The position numbers and the translations under genes were made by a program. The notes under the pieces were generated by a model that had not been told where the DNA came from, ran no database searches, and was given only the letters and a program-made list of their open reading frames with translations. DNA of 64,000 bases, taken from VXRJ01 sp965246995. GTDB lineage: Bacteria > Acidobacteriota > Vicinamibacteria > Vicinamibacterales > UBA8438. The stretch covers positions 620,001 to 684,000 of the forward strand of contig OZ252008.1 in NCBI GenBank assembly GCA_965246995.1, read 5' to 3'. Positions 17,408-26,777 of this stretch are shown here, one piece after another (the first letter of the stretch is position 1; every line of letters starts with the position of its first letter).

Positions 17408-18451
17408 CTATTGCCCGGGCATCAAGCCCGCCACCACCGTCCGGACCCGGTAGAGGCCGGTCCGCGCCGTCATGTAGAGGGTGTGGCCGTCGTTGCCGAA
17501 CGCCGCGTTCGCCGGCTGCTCGTCGGGACGGACGGTGCCGAGATGTTCACCGTCCGGGCTAATCACGACGATGCCGCCCGGGCCGCTCGCCCAGATGTTG
17601 CCGGCCGTGTCGACCGCGAAGCCATCCGGCACGCCGGCATCTTCGCTATCGGTCAGGTCCAGCAGAACGCTTCCCTCGTCCAGCGTCAGGTCGTCGTTCA
17701 CCGGGTACGCCATCCAGATGCGTGCTTCCTGATCCGAGTTCGCGACGTAGAGGGTCCGCTCGTCGGGTGACAGCCCGATGCCGTTCGGCCGCGATTGGCC
17801 GTCGGCGAGCAGCGTAACGGTGCCGTCCGGGTCGAGTCGGTAGATGCCGTTCCAGTCGAGCTCCGCCGCTTCCGGACTGGCCAGTCCGTATGGCGGGTCG
17901 GTGAAGAAGGCGGCGCCGCTCGAGTGATAGACGATGTCATTCGGGCTGTTGAGGCGCATGCCATCGTACCGGTCCGCCAGCGTGATGCGCGTGCCGTCCG
18001 GTTCGATCCGCGCAATGCGGCGGTTGCCATGCTCGGACAGGACAACGCGGCCTTCGCTGTCGACGGTCAGCCCGTTCGATCCGCCCTGGCCGTTGGTCTC
18101 GAGTTCCGGCAGGAAGACCGGATCGACGAACACGCTGGTACCCGCGCTCTCCGACCATTCGTAGACCCGGTCGCCCGGGATGTCGCTGAAGAGGAGGGAG
18201 CCGTCGTCGGCGCCGCCCACCCAGACAGGTCCCTCGATGAACTGGAAGCCCTCGGTAACCTTTTCGACGACCGCACCGGACGCCACCAGGCCGTCGAGAC
18301 CATCGATGGTCCCTGCCTCTTCGAAGACCGGCGATGCGTCGACGGCCGGCTCGGCGTCGGGTGCCGGCGCTTCCTCCGCCGGTCCGCCGCATGCGGCGAG
18401 CATCGCCACGGCAAGCATCGCCGCCAATGTCATCTGAAGTTCTTGACGCAT
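17408..18451 (-). CDS. SMP-30/gluconolactonase-family lipoprotein
   Basis: The ATG at 18451 is chosen because GGAGG lies eight bases upstream; it gives 347 residues. The N-terminus ends in the lipobox LAAC followed by GGPAEEAPAP, so the protein is lipidated and faces the periplasm. The six-bladed propeller shows GPVWVGGADDGSLLFSDIP, NGLTVDSEGRV, LNSPNDIVYHSSGAAFFTDPPYG and RPNGIGLSPDERTLYVANS, typical of calcium-dependent lactonases. The Asn and Asp of these motifs are the usual metal ligands. A lactone hydrolase role is likely, but the substrate is unknown. It lies between NhaC and an FMN-binding protein. Confidence 0.87.
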   Translation of the reverse strand: MRQELQMTLAAMLAVAMLAACGGPAEEAPAPDAEPAVDASPVFEEAGTIDGLDGLVASGAVVEKVTEGFQFIEGPVWVGGADDGSLLFSDIPGDRVYEWSESAGTSVFVDPVFLPELETNGQGGSNGLTVDSEGRVVLSEHGNRRIARIEPDGTRITLADRYDGMRLNSPNDIVYHSSGAAFFTDPPYGLASPEAAELDWNGIYRLDPDGTVTLLADGQSRPNGIGLSPDERTLYVANSDQEARIWMAYPVNDDLTLDEGSVLLDLTDSEDAGVPDGFAVDTAGNIWASGPGGIVVISPDGEHLGTVRPDEQPANAAFGNDGHTLYMTARTGLYRVRTVVAGLMPGQ

Positions 18452-18519
18452 CGGTTGGTCCTCCACTCAGTCCGAGGGCATCTTAACGAATTCAGGGTGG
18501 TTACCGCTGCGGTGGCGGA

Positions 18520-20052
18520 TCAGTTGCCGGGCGCGCGTTCGTCGGCTGCTGCGCCGGTGGCTGTGGCGGTCGCTATAGCGGTCGGCGTAGCGGACGCCGA
18601 CTCCGGCAGGGGCGCGATCCCGATCTGCATGAAGCCGTAGAGGGCCGCGACGAACGGGTTGATCAGGTTGAAGAAGACGAACGGTGCGTACGTCAGTGTC
18701 GAGACCCCGAGCGTTTGCGCCATGAATGCGCCGCAGGTGTTCCATGGGATCAGTACGGATGTGAGCGTTCCCGAATCCTCCAGCGTACGGGACAGGTTCT
18801 TCGGGTCGAGGCGGCGCCGTTCGTACTCGCTTCGGAACATCCGTCCCGGCAGCACGATCGCGATGTACTGGTCCGACGCGAGGACGTTGATGCCGAACGA
18901 CGTCGCGAGCGTCGCAGTGATGAGCGACCCGGTACTCCGCACCGATCGCAGGATCCGACCGGCGAGCGTCCGCAGGATGCCGGTCACCTCCAGCATCGCG
19001 CCATACATCATCGCCATCATGACCAGCCAGACGGTGGTCAGCATGCTCGCCATCCCGCCGCGCGACAGCAGGTCGTCGAGCGCAGGGTTGCCCGACTCGA
19101 GCACGTATCCGGCGTAGAGCGCCTGCCACACTCCTTTTGCCAGCGCCATCGGGCGGGACAGTCCCGGATCGCCGGCGTAGCGGAGAACGGCGTCCGGCTG
19201 GAACAGCACTGCGAACAACCCGCCTGCGAGTGCGCCGATCAGGAGCGCGGGAAACGCTGGCATCCGTCGGATGACCAGCAGCAACACCAGCCCCACCGGA
19301 ATCAGCAGGTGCGGACCGATGACGAAACTGGCTTCGAGTGCGGCGAGGACCGTCGCGACGTCGCCGGTTCCCTCCGGCGTGCCAACGATGGCTCCCGCAA
19401 CAAAAAACAGGAGCACGGCAATCGCGAAGCTGGGCGCCGTCGTCCAGACCATGTGCCGTATATGCGTGAACAGCTCCGTGCCCGCGACCGCCGGCGCCAG
19501 GTTCGTGGTGTCCGACAGCGGCGACATCTTGTCGCCGAAGTACGCGCCCGAGATGATCGCGCCGGCGGCGAGGCCGAGGTGCAGGTCGTACGCCCCGGCG
19601 ATTCCCACCAGGGCGATGCCGACCGTTCCGGCCGTGGTCCAGGAGCTGCCGGTTGCGAGTGCAACCGCAGCGCAGACGACGCAGGCGGCGGCGTAGAAGA
19701 CCGACGGCGCGAGAATCGACAGGCCGTAATGGATCATCGTCGGTACCACACCGGCGAGGATCCAGGTGCCGATGACCGACCCGACGGTCAACAGAATCAG
19801 GATCGCGCCCATCGCGGTGGAGATCCCCTGCTTGATGGACTGCTCCAGTTCCGACCAGCGCTGGCCTCCGGCGAGGCCGACGATCGCCGCGACCGCGGTG
19901 CCGAGCACCAGCGCGATCTGGTTCGGTCCGGATGACGAATCGTCGCCGAACAGGTAGACGGAAGCGCCCAGCAGGCCGATGAGCAGGACGACTGGGATCA
20001 GCGCCCGGCGGAGCGGCACATCGGGGTGCTCAGCCAACCGGGTATCAGCCAT
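18520..20052 (-). CDS. nhaC: Na+/H+ antiporter, NhaC family
   Basis: The ATG at 20052 (MADTRLAEH) is preferred to an in-frame start 11 codons upstream; it gives 510 residues. About 11-12 helices are present. Family hallmarks include LGTAVAAIVGLAGG, ATGSSWTTAGTVGIALVGI, ISGAYFGDKMSPLSDTTNLAPAV and LEDSGTLTSVLIPWNTCGAFMA. The expected role is electroneutral exchange of Na+ for H+ in the inner membrane. It is the first gene of a minus-strand operon whose next member starts 69 bases downstream. Confidence 0.92.
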   Translation of the reverse strand: MADTRLAEHPDVPLRRALIPVVLLIGLLGASVYLFGDDSSSGPNQIALVLGTAVAAIVGLAGGQRWSELEQSIKQGISTAMGAILILLTVGSVIGTWILAGVVPTMIHYGLSILAPSVFYAAACVVCAAVALATGSSWTTAGTVGIALVGIAGAYDLHLGLAAGAIISGAYFGDKMSPLSDTTNLAPAVAGTELFTHIRHMVWTTAPSFAIAVLLFFVAGAIVGTPEGTGDVATVLAALEASFVIGPHLLIPVGLVLLLVIRRMPAFPALLIGALAGGLFAVLFQPDAVLRYAGDPGLSRPMALAKGVWQALYAGYVLESGNPALDDLLSRGGMASMLTTVWLVMMAMMYGAMLEVTGILRTLAGRILRSVRSTGSLITATLATSFGINVLASDQYIAIVLPGRMFRSEYERRRLDPKNLSRTLEDSGTLTSVLIPWNTCGAFMAQTLGVSTLTYAPFVFFNLINPFVAALYGFMQIGIAPLPESASATPTAIATATATGAAADERAPGN

Positions 20053-20173
20053 TGGAGAAACGAGCGGAAAACTGCAGTGGAACATCCTACAGCAGTGTGA
20101 TATAAAACACTTGCTTTAGACCTATAAGCTTTAGTTATCCTTTCTTTGCCGTTCGTCGGTTCCCGTCCGGATC

Positions 20174-21235
20174 GTGAACCTCACCAGGAACAGCAGCACA
20201 CGAAGGAGCAGTGCGGGACGCCGCGGATCTCTTGGGGGGACCGGGCGTCCGGCGGCGGCCCTTGCACAGTTGGTCTGGGCTTCCGGCGAGATGCGGCGTC
20301 TTACGCGTCTCGCGCGCCAGGCTGCACCGAGCGACCTGCCGGTGCTGATCACCGGCGAAACCGGTACGGGCAAGGAAGTGCTCGCGCGGTTCATCCACAA
20401 CCACTCCGGCCGTCCGGGCGAGTTGTTTGCGCCGTACAACTGCACGAGCATGCCGGTCGACCTGGTCGATGCGCAGCTCTTCGGCCACCGCCGCGGCGCC
20501 TTCACTGGTGCGCACGAACATGCTCCCGGCGTCGTGCGCAGTGTCGACGGTGGGACGCTGCTGCTGGACGAGATCGGCGACATCGACCCGCGCGTGCAGC
20601 CCAAGTTGCTCCGACTCATCGAGAGCCACGAAGTGCATCCGGTCGGGCAGTCCCGGCCGTCCATCGTCAACATCCGCATCATTGCCACGACCAACACCGA
20701 CCTGGCGCAGCGGGTGGAGGAGCAGCGCTTCCGGAAGGATCTCTTCTACCGGCTGAATATCCTCCACATCCACATTCCCCCATTGCGCGACCGGCGGCTC
20801 GATGTCCCGGCACTTGTCCGGTACTTCCTCCAGCTGTTCGCGCTTCACTACCGCAAGGAGCCGCTCCGCATGTCTGGCGAAGCGATGGAGGGGCTGATGC
20901 ACTACCCCTGGCCGGGTAACGTGCGCCAACTGGTGAACGAACTGCAGCGCCTCGTGGTGCTTGCCGCCGGCGGATCGCGCGTGACCACAGAACGCCTTCC
21001 GTTTCTCCATGGTACTGACGTCGCACCCCAACCCCCGACGGGGTCACGGGAGACCGTGACGCTGTCGACGGATCAGCCGTTGGCGAAGGCTCTCGAGGAG
21101 GTAGAGCGCGCCCTGATCGTCCGCGCCCTCGATTCCGTCGACGGACGCGTGACCGCTGCGGCGAACCGGCTGGGCATCTCGCTGAAGACGCTGCGTGCGA
21201 AGCGGCGCCGACTGAAGATCGATCCCGTGCCGTGA
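20174..21235 (+). CDS. Sigma-54-dependent transcriptional activator without sensory domain
   Basis: This 353-residue protein begins, after a ~38-residue leader, directly with the AAA+ domain: Walker A GETGTGKE, the sigma-54 contact loop GAFTGA (intact), Walker B GGTLLLDEIGD, and PWPGNVRQLVNELQRL. A Fis-type helix-turn-helix ends it (VDGRVTAAANRLGISLKTLRAKRRRL). No receiver, GAF or PAS domain is present, so it may be controlled by expression level or a partner. The preceding 120 bases are AT-rich and contain the divergent promoters for this gene and nhaC. Confidence 0.9.
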   Translation: MNLTRNSSTRRSSAGRRGSLGGTGRPAAALAQLVWASGEMRRLTRLARQAAPSDLPVLITGETGTGKEVLARFIHNHSGRPGELFAPYNCTSMPVDLVDAQLFGHRRGAFTGAHEHAPGVVRSVDGGTLLLDEIGDIDPRVQPKLLRLIESHEVHPVGQSRPSIVNIRIIATTNTDLAQRVEEQRFRKDLFYRLNILHIHIPPLRDRRLDVPALVRYFLQLFALHYRKEPLRMSGEAMEGLMHYPWPGNVRQLVNELQRLVVLAAGGSRVTTERLPFLHGTDVAPQPPTGSRETVTLSTDQPLAKALEEVERALIVRALDSVDGRVTAAANRLGISLKTLRAKRRRLKIDPVP

Positions 21236-21260
21236 CCCCGCGTCGGATTCGTTAAGGCCG

Positions 21261-21289
21261 GTCAGAACCGGGCTTCGAAGGCCGCGGTG
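21261..21289 (-). repeat. Inverted copy of apbE 3' end, possible gene remnant
   Basis: The complement of these 29 bases equals 16800-16828. Read on the minus strand from about 21320 it gives GNRVRVKHVGVTAAFEARF and a stop, and an in-frame TAA lies just upstream, so only about 20 codons remain. Alternating hydrophobic residues and the terminal Phe recall the last strand of an outer-membrane barrel. It could be a fossil 3' end of a receptor or of an apbE paralogue. Confidence 0.5.
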
Positions 21290-21402
21290 ACCCCAACATG
21301 CTTGACACGCACGCGATTGCCCGGGCTCGGTTACTTCGCGCGGCCCCGCCCGGGCTCCCGTCCGGCATGAGTGTGTCGCAACCCACTGTATGATCGCGAC
21401 CC

Positions 21403-22698
21403 GTGACGTTCGCGATGATCACGTTCGGTTGCCGGGTGAACCAGGCCGACTCGTTCGGACTGGAGAGCCGGCTGCGGGCTGCGGGAGCCCGTCGAGCGCC
21501 GGTCGACCGCGCGGACATCGTCGTGGTGAACAGTTGCACGGTCACCTCGAGCGCGGATCAGGGAACTCGGCAGGCGATCCGGCGGATTGTCCGGGCCAAC
21601 CCGCGCGCGCAGGTGATTGCGACCGGCTGCTACGCCTCGCGCGCCGCCGACGAGGTGGCGGCACTGCCGGGCGTGGTTGCGGTGGTTCCCAACGCGGAGA
21701 AGGATGCGCTCGCGGCGCGCATCCTGGAGGCGGCGGCGCCGACCACCGCCTCCCGGTTCGGAGACGGCGAAGGGGCGTGCGGCGAGCTCATCCCGCCCGG
21801 CGAGCATGGCCGGACGGCCTGGACGTTGCGTGTGCAAACCGGCTGCGACGAGAAGTGCGCCTACTGCATCATTCCCTCGACCCGCGGGCAGGGCCGCAGC
21901 GTTCCGCTCCGCCGCGTGCTCGACGAGGTGGACCGCGCCGTGGAGGCGGGCTACCGCGAACTGCAATTGACCGGCGTGCACCTCGGATCGTACGGCCGCG
22001 ATCTCGATCCGCCGTCCTCGCTCGCGGCGCTGCTGCGCGCCCTCGATGCCCACCCGTCCGACCTGCTGATCCGGATCAGTTCGCTGGAACCGATGGACTG
22101 CACACCGGAGGTGGTGGAACTGGTGACTGGCAGCGGACGGTTCGCGCCGCATCTCCACCTGCCGCTGCAGCATGCGAGCGACGCGCTGCTCCGGCGGATG
22201 CGGCGCCCGTACACGCTGGCGCAGTACCGCCGAGTCGTGGATGACGTGCGCGCGCGGCGTCCGGACGCCGCGATTGGGAGCGACCTGGTGGTCGGCTTCC
22301 CGGGCGAGACCGACGCCGATGCGGCGGTGACGCTGCGCTATATCCAGGAGAGCCCGATCACGTACCTGCATGTCTTTCCCTACTCGGATCGACCGGGGAC
22401 CGAGGCGACCGGGATGCCGGACAAGGTGCCGGGTCCGGTGATCCGTGAACGGGCGCGGGCGCTGCGGGAACAGGGCGCGGTGCTTACCGGCCGGTTCCGC
22501 GCGTCACAACTGGGGACCGTGCGCGACGGTCTGACGTTGGCAGGCTCGACCGGCGGACCCGTCGAGCGCACCAGCGTCCTGACCGACAACTACCTGCGCG
22601 TGCAACTGCAGGAGACACGTCCCGGCAACGAGCGGGTACGGGTAAGGCTGACCGGCGCCGAGAGCGATACGATGACCGGCGAGCTGGCGCCGCGCTGA
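21403..22698 (+). CDS. mtaB: tRNA t6A37 C2-methylthiotransferase
   Basis: This 431-residue radical-SAM enzyme converts t6A to ms2t6A at position 37 of tRNAs that read ANN codons. The N-terminal domain has the three Cys of the auxiliary 4Fe-4S cluster (FGCRVNQAD, NSCTVTSSAD, TGCYA). The radical-SAM motif is CDEKCAYC. A TRAM-like tail ends the protein. The GTG start at 21403 is directly followed by TFAMITFGC. It converges with rlmN, leaving one base between the stop codons. The MiaB relative is excluded by the MtaB-type FGCRVNQADS and HVFPYSDRPGT motifs. Confidence 0.93.
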   Translation: MTFAMITFGCRVNQADSFGLESRLRAAGARRAPVDRADIVVVNSCTVTSSADQGTRQAIRRIVRANPRAQVIATGCYASRAADEVAALPGVVAVVPNAEKDALAARILEAAAPTTASRFGDGEGACGELIPPGEHGRTAWTLRVQTGCDEKCAYCIIPSTRGQGRSVPLRRVLDEVDRAVEAGYRELQLTGVHLGSYGRDLDPPSSLAALLRALDAHPSDLLIRISSLEPMDCTPEVVELVTGSGRFAPHLHLPLQHASDALLRRMRRPYTLAQYRRVVDDVRARRPDAAIGSDLVVGFPGETDADAAVTLRYIQESPITYLHVFPYSDRPGTEATGMPDKVPGPVIRERARALREQGAVLTGRFRASQLGTVRDGLTLAGSTGGPVERTSVLTDNYLRVQLQETRPGNERVRVRLTGAESDTMTGELAPR

Positions 22699-22699
22699 C

Positions 22700-23743
22700 C
22701 TACCGCCGGTCCTCGCCGTCCACGATCAGCTGTCCGCACGCCGCGCGGATGTCCCGCCCGCGGCTCTTCCTGACGGAGACGGTCAAGCCCCGGTCGGCGA
22801 CCGCGCGGGCGAAGCGGTCGATCTGCCGGTCGCTCGGCCGGCGGTACGGAATGCCGGGCGCTTCGTTCAGCGGGATCACGTTCACCTTGGAACGGATGCC
22901 GTGCAGCAGCCCGGCGAGGCGGCCGGCATCCGCCGTGCTGTCGTTCACGTCACGCAGCAGGACGTACTCGAACGTGATCCGATCGCGCCGCTTCGTGGGG
23001 AAGCGGCGGCAGGCGGCGATCAGATCGGCAAGGCCGTACGCCCGGTTGACCGGCACCAAGCGGTCGCGCAACTCCTCCGTCGTCGCATGGAGCGAGATCG
23101 CAAGATTCGGCATCAGCGGCTCGCTCGCCAGCCGTGCGAGGGCTGGCAGCACGCCGACGGTAGAGAGGGTGACGCGCCGCGGTGCGACCCCGAGGCCGCA
23201 GTCGGCGGCCAGGATCCGGAGCGCCTTCATGGTGGCGTCGTAGTTGTGGAGCGGCTCGCCCATCCCCATCAGCACTACGTTGAAGCGGCGGTCCGCCAGG
23301 TCGAGTTCGTGCGCCATCAACCGGACCTGGGCGGCGATCTCGCCCGCCGTCAGGTTCCGGAGCAGTCCCATCTGGCCGGTGAGGCAGAAGCCGCACCGCA
23401 TCGCGCAGCCCACCTGCGTCGAGACGCAGAAGGTCATCGCGGGGGTGTCCGGAATGAACACCGTCTCCACCTCCCGCCCGTCACCAAAACGGAGCTGGAA
23501 CTTCACCGTGCCGTCGGCGGAGTGATGCCGCGCGACAATCGTCGGCGTCGGGATGATGAACGCTTCGTCCAGTCGGGTGCGCAGGTCGCGGGAGAGGTCG
23601 GTCATCTGCCCGAAGTCGGTGACGCCTCGTCGGTAGATCCATCGATAGATCTGCCGCGCATGGAACGTGGGGGTATCCCGCGCGGCCAGGGCCGTCGCCA
23701 GCGCCTCTGGTGCGAGTTCGGTCAGGACCGTGGGTGTCGCCAT
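22700..23743 (-). CDS. rlmN: 23S rRNA (adenine-2503-C2)/tRNA (adenine-37-C2) methyltransferase
   Basis: This radical-SAM enzyme methylates A2503 of 23S rRNA and A37 of some tRNAs. The ATG at 23743 (MATPTVLTEL) fits the family start and gives 347 residues; the frame runs 24 codons further upstream. Motifs seen are FHARQIYRWIYRRGV, CAMRCGFCLTGQMG (the CxxxCxxC cluster site), NVVLMGMGEPLHNYD and SLHATTEELRDRLVPVNR. The conserved C-terminal Cys is present in DIRAACGQL. Confidence 0.95.
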   Translation of the reverse strand: MATPTVLTELAPEALATALAARDTPTFHARQIYRWIYRRGVTDFGQMTDLSRDLRTRLDEAFIIPTPTIVARHHSADGTVKFQLRFGDGREVETVFIPDTPAMTFCVSTQVGCAMRCGFCLTGQMGLLRNLTAGEIAAQVRLMAHELDLADRRFNVVLMGMGEPLHNYDATMKALRILAADCGLGVAPRRVTLSTVGVLPALARLASEPLMPNLAISLHATTEELRDRLVPVNRAYGLADLIAACRRFPTKRRDRITFEYVLLRDVNDSTADAGRLAGLLHGIRSKVNVIPLNEAPGIPYRRPSDRQIDRFARAVADRGLTVSVRKSRGRDIRAACGQLIVDGEDRR

Positions 23744-23859
23744 GTTTCGCCGCTGGAGGTGGCAGTCATCGTACACGCGCCGTTGCCGCGCGCGCGACCG
23801 GCGTGATATGATCAAAAGCCTCGCAGTTTCCCGTAACCATAGACTTTACACACGTTTAC

Positions 23860-25188
23860 GTGCCCCTAACGACCGGCCGCCCAGCCCCTGTCGCCCCGGC
23901 GGCCATCGCCATATCTGGACGAACCGACAGGTCGATTACGCGGCGCATCCTGCCGGGCGGACTCCGGCTGTTGATCGATCCGATTCCGTCGGTCCGCTCC
24001 GTCAGTCTGGGTGTCTGGCTGGCTCGCGGATCGCGGCACGAGGATCCCGCAGAGGGAGGCATCGCGCACTTCGTCGAGCACATGCTCTTCAAGGGCACCG
24101 CCACGCGGACGGCGCAACAGTTCGCGCAGGAGGTCGATCGCATCGGGGGCAATCTCGACGCGTACACGTCGCACGAGAGTGCCGGTTACGACATCCTGAC
24201 GCTCGACGAGCACCTGCCGTACGCGGTCAACCTGCTGAGCGACCTCCTGTTGCATCCGGCGTTCCCGGAAGTGGAGATCGTGCGGGAGCGCAACGTCGTC
24301 CTCGAAGAGATCAGCATGGCCGAAGACACGCCGGGAGAACTGGCGTACGAACTGTTTACCCAGGGGCTCTTTCCGGGCCACCCGCTGGGACGCTCGATTC
24401 TCGGCACCACGGCAACGGTCTCCGCGTTCGACGGCGCCGCGCTTCGCGACTACTTCGGCCAGACGTACCGGGCGGAGAACCTGATCGTCGCGGCGGCGGG
24501 AAACGTGGATCCCGACCATCTGAGCGCGCTCGTGGGCGAAGCCTTCGATGGCGTGCCGACGGGAAGCGAACCGGTGCACGACACCGAACCGCCGAGGGGG
24601 GTTCGCCTCGACGTGCGCGACAAGGATCTCGAGCAGGTGCACATTTGCCTGGGGCTTCGCGGTTATCCCCAGCAGCATCCCGACCGCTACGCGCTCGCGC
24701 TCCTGCTTGACATGCTGGGCGGGCCGCCGAGTTCCCGGTTGTTCCAGAAGATTCGCGAGCAGCGGGGACTTGCCTACTCGGTGGGGGGCGGCATGGCGGG
24801 TTACCGCGACGCCGGTCTGGTGACCATCCATGCGGGGTGCGCGCCGGCGGCGGTGGGCGAGGTGGTCGATCTGATCGTGGCCGAACTGCGCGCGTTCAAG
24901 ACCACCCCGGTGCCCGAGGACGAGTTGCAGCGGGCGAAGGATCACGTGAAGAGCAATCTCCTGCTGGCGTTCGAGAGTCCTGGCGCCCGGATGGCCGAAC
25001 TCGCACACGCCGAGATGTACTACGGCCGGCACCGGAGCGTGGCGGAAGCGCTCGCGAACTACGCGTCGGTGACGAGCGAGGACGTGCAGCGCGTTGCGAA
25101 CGATCTGTTCGAGGACGGTGCGCTCGGCGGTGCGTTGGTCGGTCCGGTCGCCGGCGCCATCGAACCGTCGCGGCTTGCCCTGGATTGA
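23860..25188 (+). CDS. M16-family zinc metallopeptidase
   Basis: This 442-residue protein has the inverted zinc motif HFVEH at residues 70-74 and the distal Glu in ERNVVLEEISMAEDTPGE. The second half holds the substrate-binding Arg/Tyr segment SSRLFQKIREQRGLAYSVGG. This is the single-chain processing-peptidase-like architecture. No signal peptide is evident. The GTG start has only a weak ribosome site. It sits 33 bases before purB on the same strand and may share its transcript. Confidence 0.92.
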   Translation: MPLTTGRPAPVAPAAIAISGRTDRSITRRILPGGLRLLIDPIPSVRSVSLGVWLARGSRHEDPAEGGIAHFVEHMLFKGTATRTAQQFAQEVDRIGGNLDAYTSHESAGYDILTLDEHLPYAVNLLSDLLLHPAFPEVEIVRERNVVLEEISMAEDTPGELAYELFTQGLFPGHPLGRSILGTTATVSAFDGAALRDYFGQTYRAENLIVAAAGNVDPDHLSALVGEAFDGVPTGSEPVHDTEPPRGVRLDVRDKDLEQVHICLGLRGYPQQHPDRYALALLLDMLGGPPSSRLFQKIREQRGLAYSVGGGMAGYRDAGLVTIHAGCAPAAVGEVVDLIVAELRAFKTTPVPEDELQRAKDHVKSNLLLAFESPGARMAELAHAEMYYGRHRSVAEALANYASVTSEDVQRVANDLFEDGALGGALVGPVAGAIEPSRLALD

Positions 25189-25221
25189 TCGCGCGGGCAC
25201 AGGAGAACGAGGCAGCCCCAG

Positions 25222-26538
25222 ATGATTCCCCGTTACACGCCGGCCGCGATGGGGCGCCTCTGGACGGAGCAGCGCCGCTACGACACCTGGCTGAAGGTCG
25301 AAATCGCGGCCGCCGAGACGATGGCCGAGCATGGCCTGATCCCGGCGGAAGCCGCGCGCGACATCCGCGAGAAGGGCGCAGTTGACGCGGCCCGCGTCGC
25401 GGAGATCGAGGAGACGACGCAGCACGACGTCATCGCGTTCACGACGGCGGTTGCGGAAATCGTCGGCCCGTCGGCGCGCTGGCTGCATTTCGGGATGACG
25501 TCCTCCGACGTGATCGACACGGCGCACGCGCTGCAAATGCGCGAGGCGTGCGACCTTTTGCTCGCCGACCTTGACGGACTGCGCGACGCGGTCCGCGACC
25601 AGGCGGATGCCCACCGGCGGACAACGATGATTGGCCGGACGCACGGTGTCCATGCCGAGCCGATGACGTTCGGTGTGAAGCTGGCCCTCTGGTACGCGGA
25701 ACTTGCGCGGGACCGCGCCAGGATTGTTCGGGCGCGCGACGGCATCAGCGTCGGCAAGCTGTCGGGCGCGGTCGGCACCTACGCGCATCTCGACCCCGCC
25801 ATCGAGCGAGGGGTATGTGACCGCCTCGGGCTGACCCCCGCTCCGGTTGCTTCGCAGGTGATTCAGCGCGACCGCCACGCCGAGCTGCTCGGCGCACTCG
25901 CGATCACGGCGGCCTCGCTCGAGAAGTTCGCCGTCGAAGTGCGCGGCCTGCAGAAGAACGAGATCGGCGAAGTGGCGGAGCCATTCGCGAAGGGGCAGAA
26001 GGGCTCGTCCGCGATGCCCCACAAGCGGAACCCGATCGGCTGCGAGCAGGTGACGGGGCTGGCTCGCCTGGTGCGCGCGAACGCCATGGCGGCACTCGAG
26101 AACATCGCGCTCTGGCACGAGCGGGATATTTCGCATTCGTCGGTCGAACGGGTGATCGTGCCGGACAGCTTCTGCGCGCTGGATCACATGATCCGCCGAT
26201 TTACGCGGATCGTCCGCGGCCTGGTGGTTTACCCCGAGCGGATGCTGGAGAATCTGCGGCGTTCGCGCGGCGTCGTCTTTTCCGGCACGATCCTGCTGGA
26301 ATTGGCCAAGCGCGGGGTGTCGCGCGAGGATGCCTACCTGATGGTGCAGCGAAACGCGATGCGGTCACACGACCAGCAGCTCGACTTCAAGACGCTGCTC
26401 CTCGACGATCCGCATGTGACTGACGTGCTGCCGCCGGACGCGATTGAGGAGGCGTTCGATCTCGATGTGCAGCTTCGCCACGTCGACACAATCATCGCGC
26501 GGGCGTTCAGCGCCGGCAGCGGGGAGCCAGTCTCTTGA
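25222..26538 (+). CDS. purB: Adenylosuccinate lyase
   Basis: The product cleaves SAICAR and adenylosuccinate, acting twice in purine synthesis. It has 438 residues. It shows the superfamily signature SSAMPHKRNPIGCEQ with the catalytic Ser loop, TTQHDVIAFTTAVAE, FGMTSSDVIDTAHALQ and GRTHGVHAEPMTFG with catalytic His. The gene begins the purine cluster and its stop overlaps the purS start. Confidence 0.97.
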   Translation: MIPRYTPAAMGRLWTEQRRYDTWLKVEIAAAETMAEHGLIPAEAARDIREKGAVDAARVAEIEETTQHDVIAFTTAVAEIVGPSARWLHFGMTSSDVIDTAHALQMREACDLLLADLDGLRDAVRDQADAHRRTTMIGRTHGVHAEPMTFGVKLALWYAELARDRARIVRARDGISVGKLSGAVGTYAHLDPAIERGVCDRLGLTPAPVASQVIQRDRHAELLGALAITAASLEKFAVEVRGLQKNEIGEVAEPFAKGQKGSSAMPHKRNPIGCEQVTGLARLVRANAMAALENIALWHERDISHSSVERVIVPDSFCALDHMIRRFTRIVRGLVVYPERMLENLRRSRGVVFSGTILLELAKRGVSREDAYLMVQRNAMRSHDQQLDFKTLLLDDPHVTDVLPPDAIEEAFDLDVQLRHVDTIIARAFSAGSGEPVS

Positions 26539-26777
26539 CGGTGAAGGTCTACGTCACGCTGAAGCGGTCGATCCTCGATCCGCAGGGGAAGACGATTGCC
26601 GGTGCGCTCGGGTCGCTCGGCTACGGCGCCGTGCGCGATGTCCGCCAGGGGAAGTACTTCGAGCTGGACATCGACGCGGCGTCGGCCGACGAGGCGCGTT
26701 CGCTGGCCACGGAGGTGGCCGATCGGCTGCTCGCCAATCCGGTGATCGAGAGCTACCGCGTGGAGGTGGAGGCGTGA
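26535..26777 (+). CDS. purS: Phosphoribosylformylglycinamidine synthase subunit PurS
   Basis: This 80-residue protein is the small subunit that holds PurL and PurQ together in the three-part FGAM synthase of bacteria with short PurL. VYVTLKRSILDPQGKTIAGALGSLGY is the family signature at the N-terminus. The start is taken as TTG at 26535, overlapping the purB stop, with GGGGAG about ten bases upstream; GTG at 26541 is the alternative. Its stop overlaps the purQ start. Confidence 0.95.
   Translation: MTVKVYVTLKRSILDPQGKTIAGALGSLGYGAVRDVRQGKYFELDIDAASADEARSLATEVADRLLANPVIESYRVEVEA

Noticed and set aside
23866..26187. Minus-strand open frame of 773 codons
   Set aside because: It is antisense to the M16 peptidase and purB, and has no recognisable domain.
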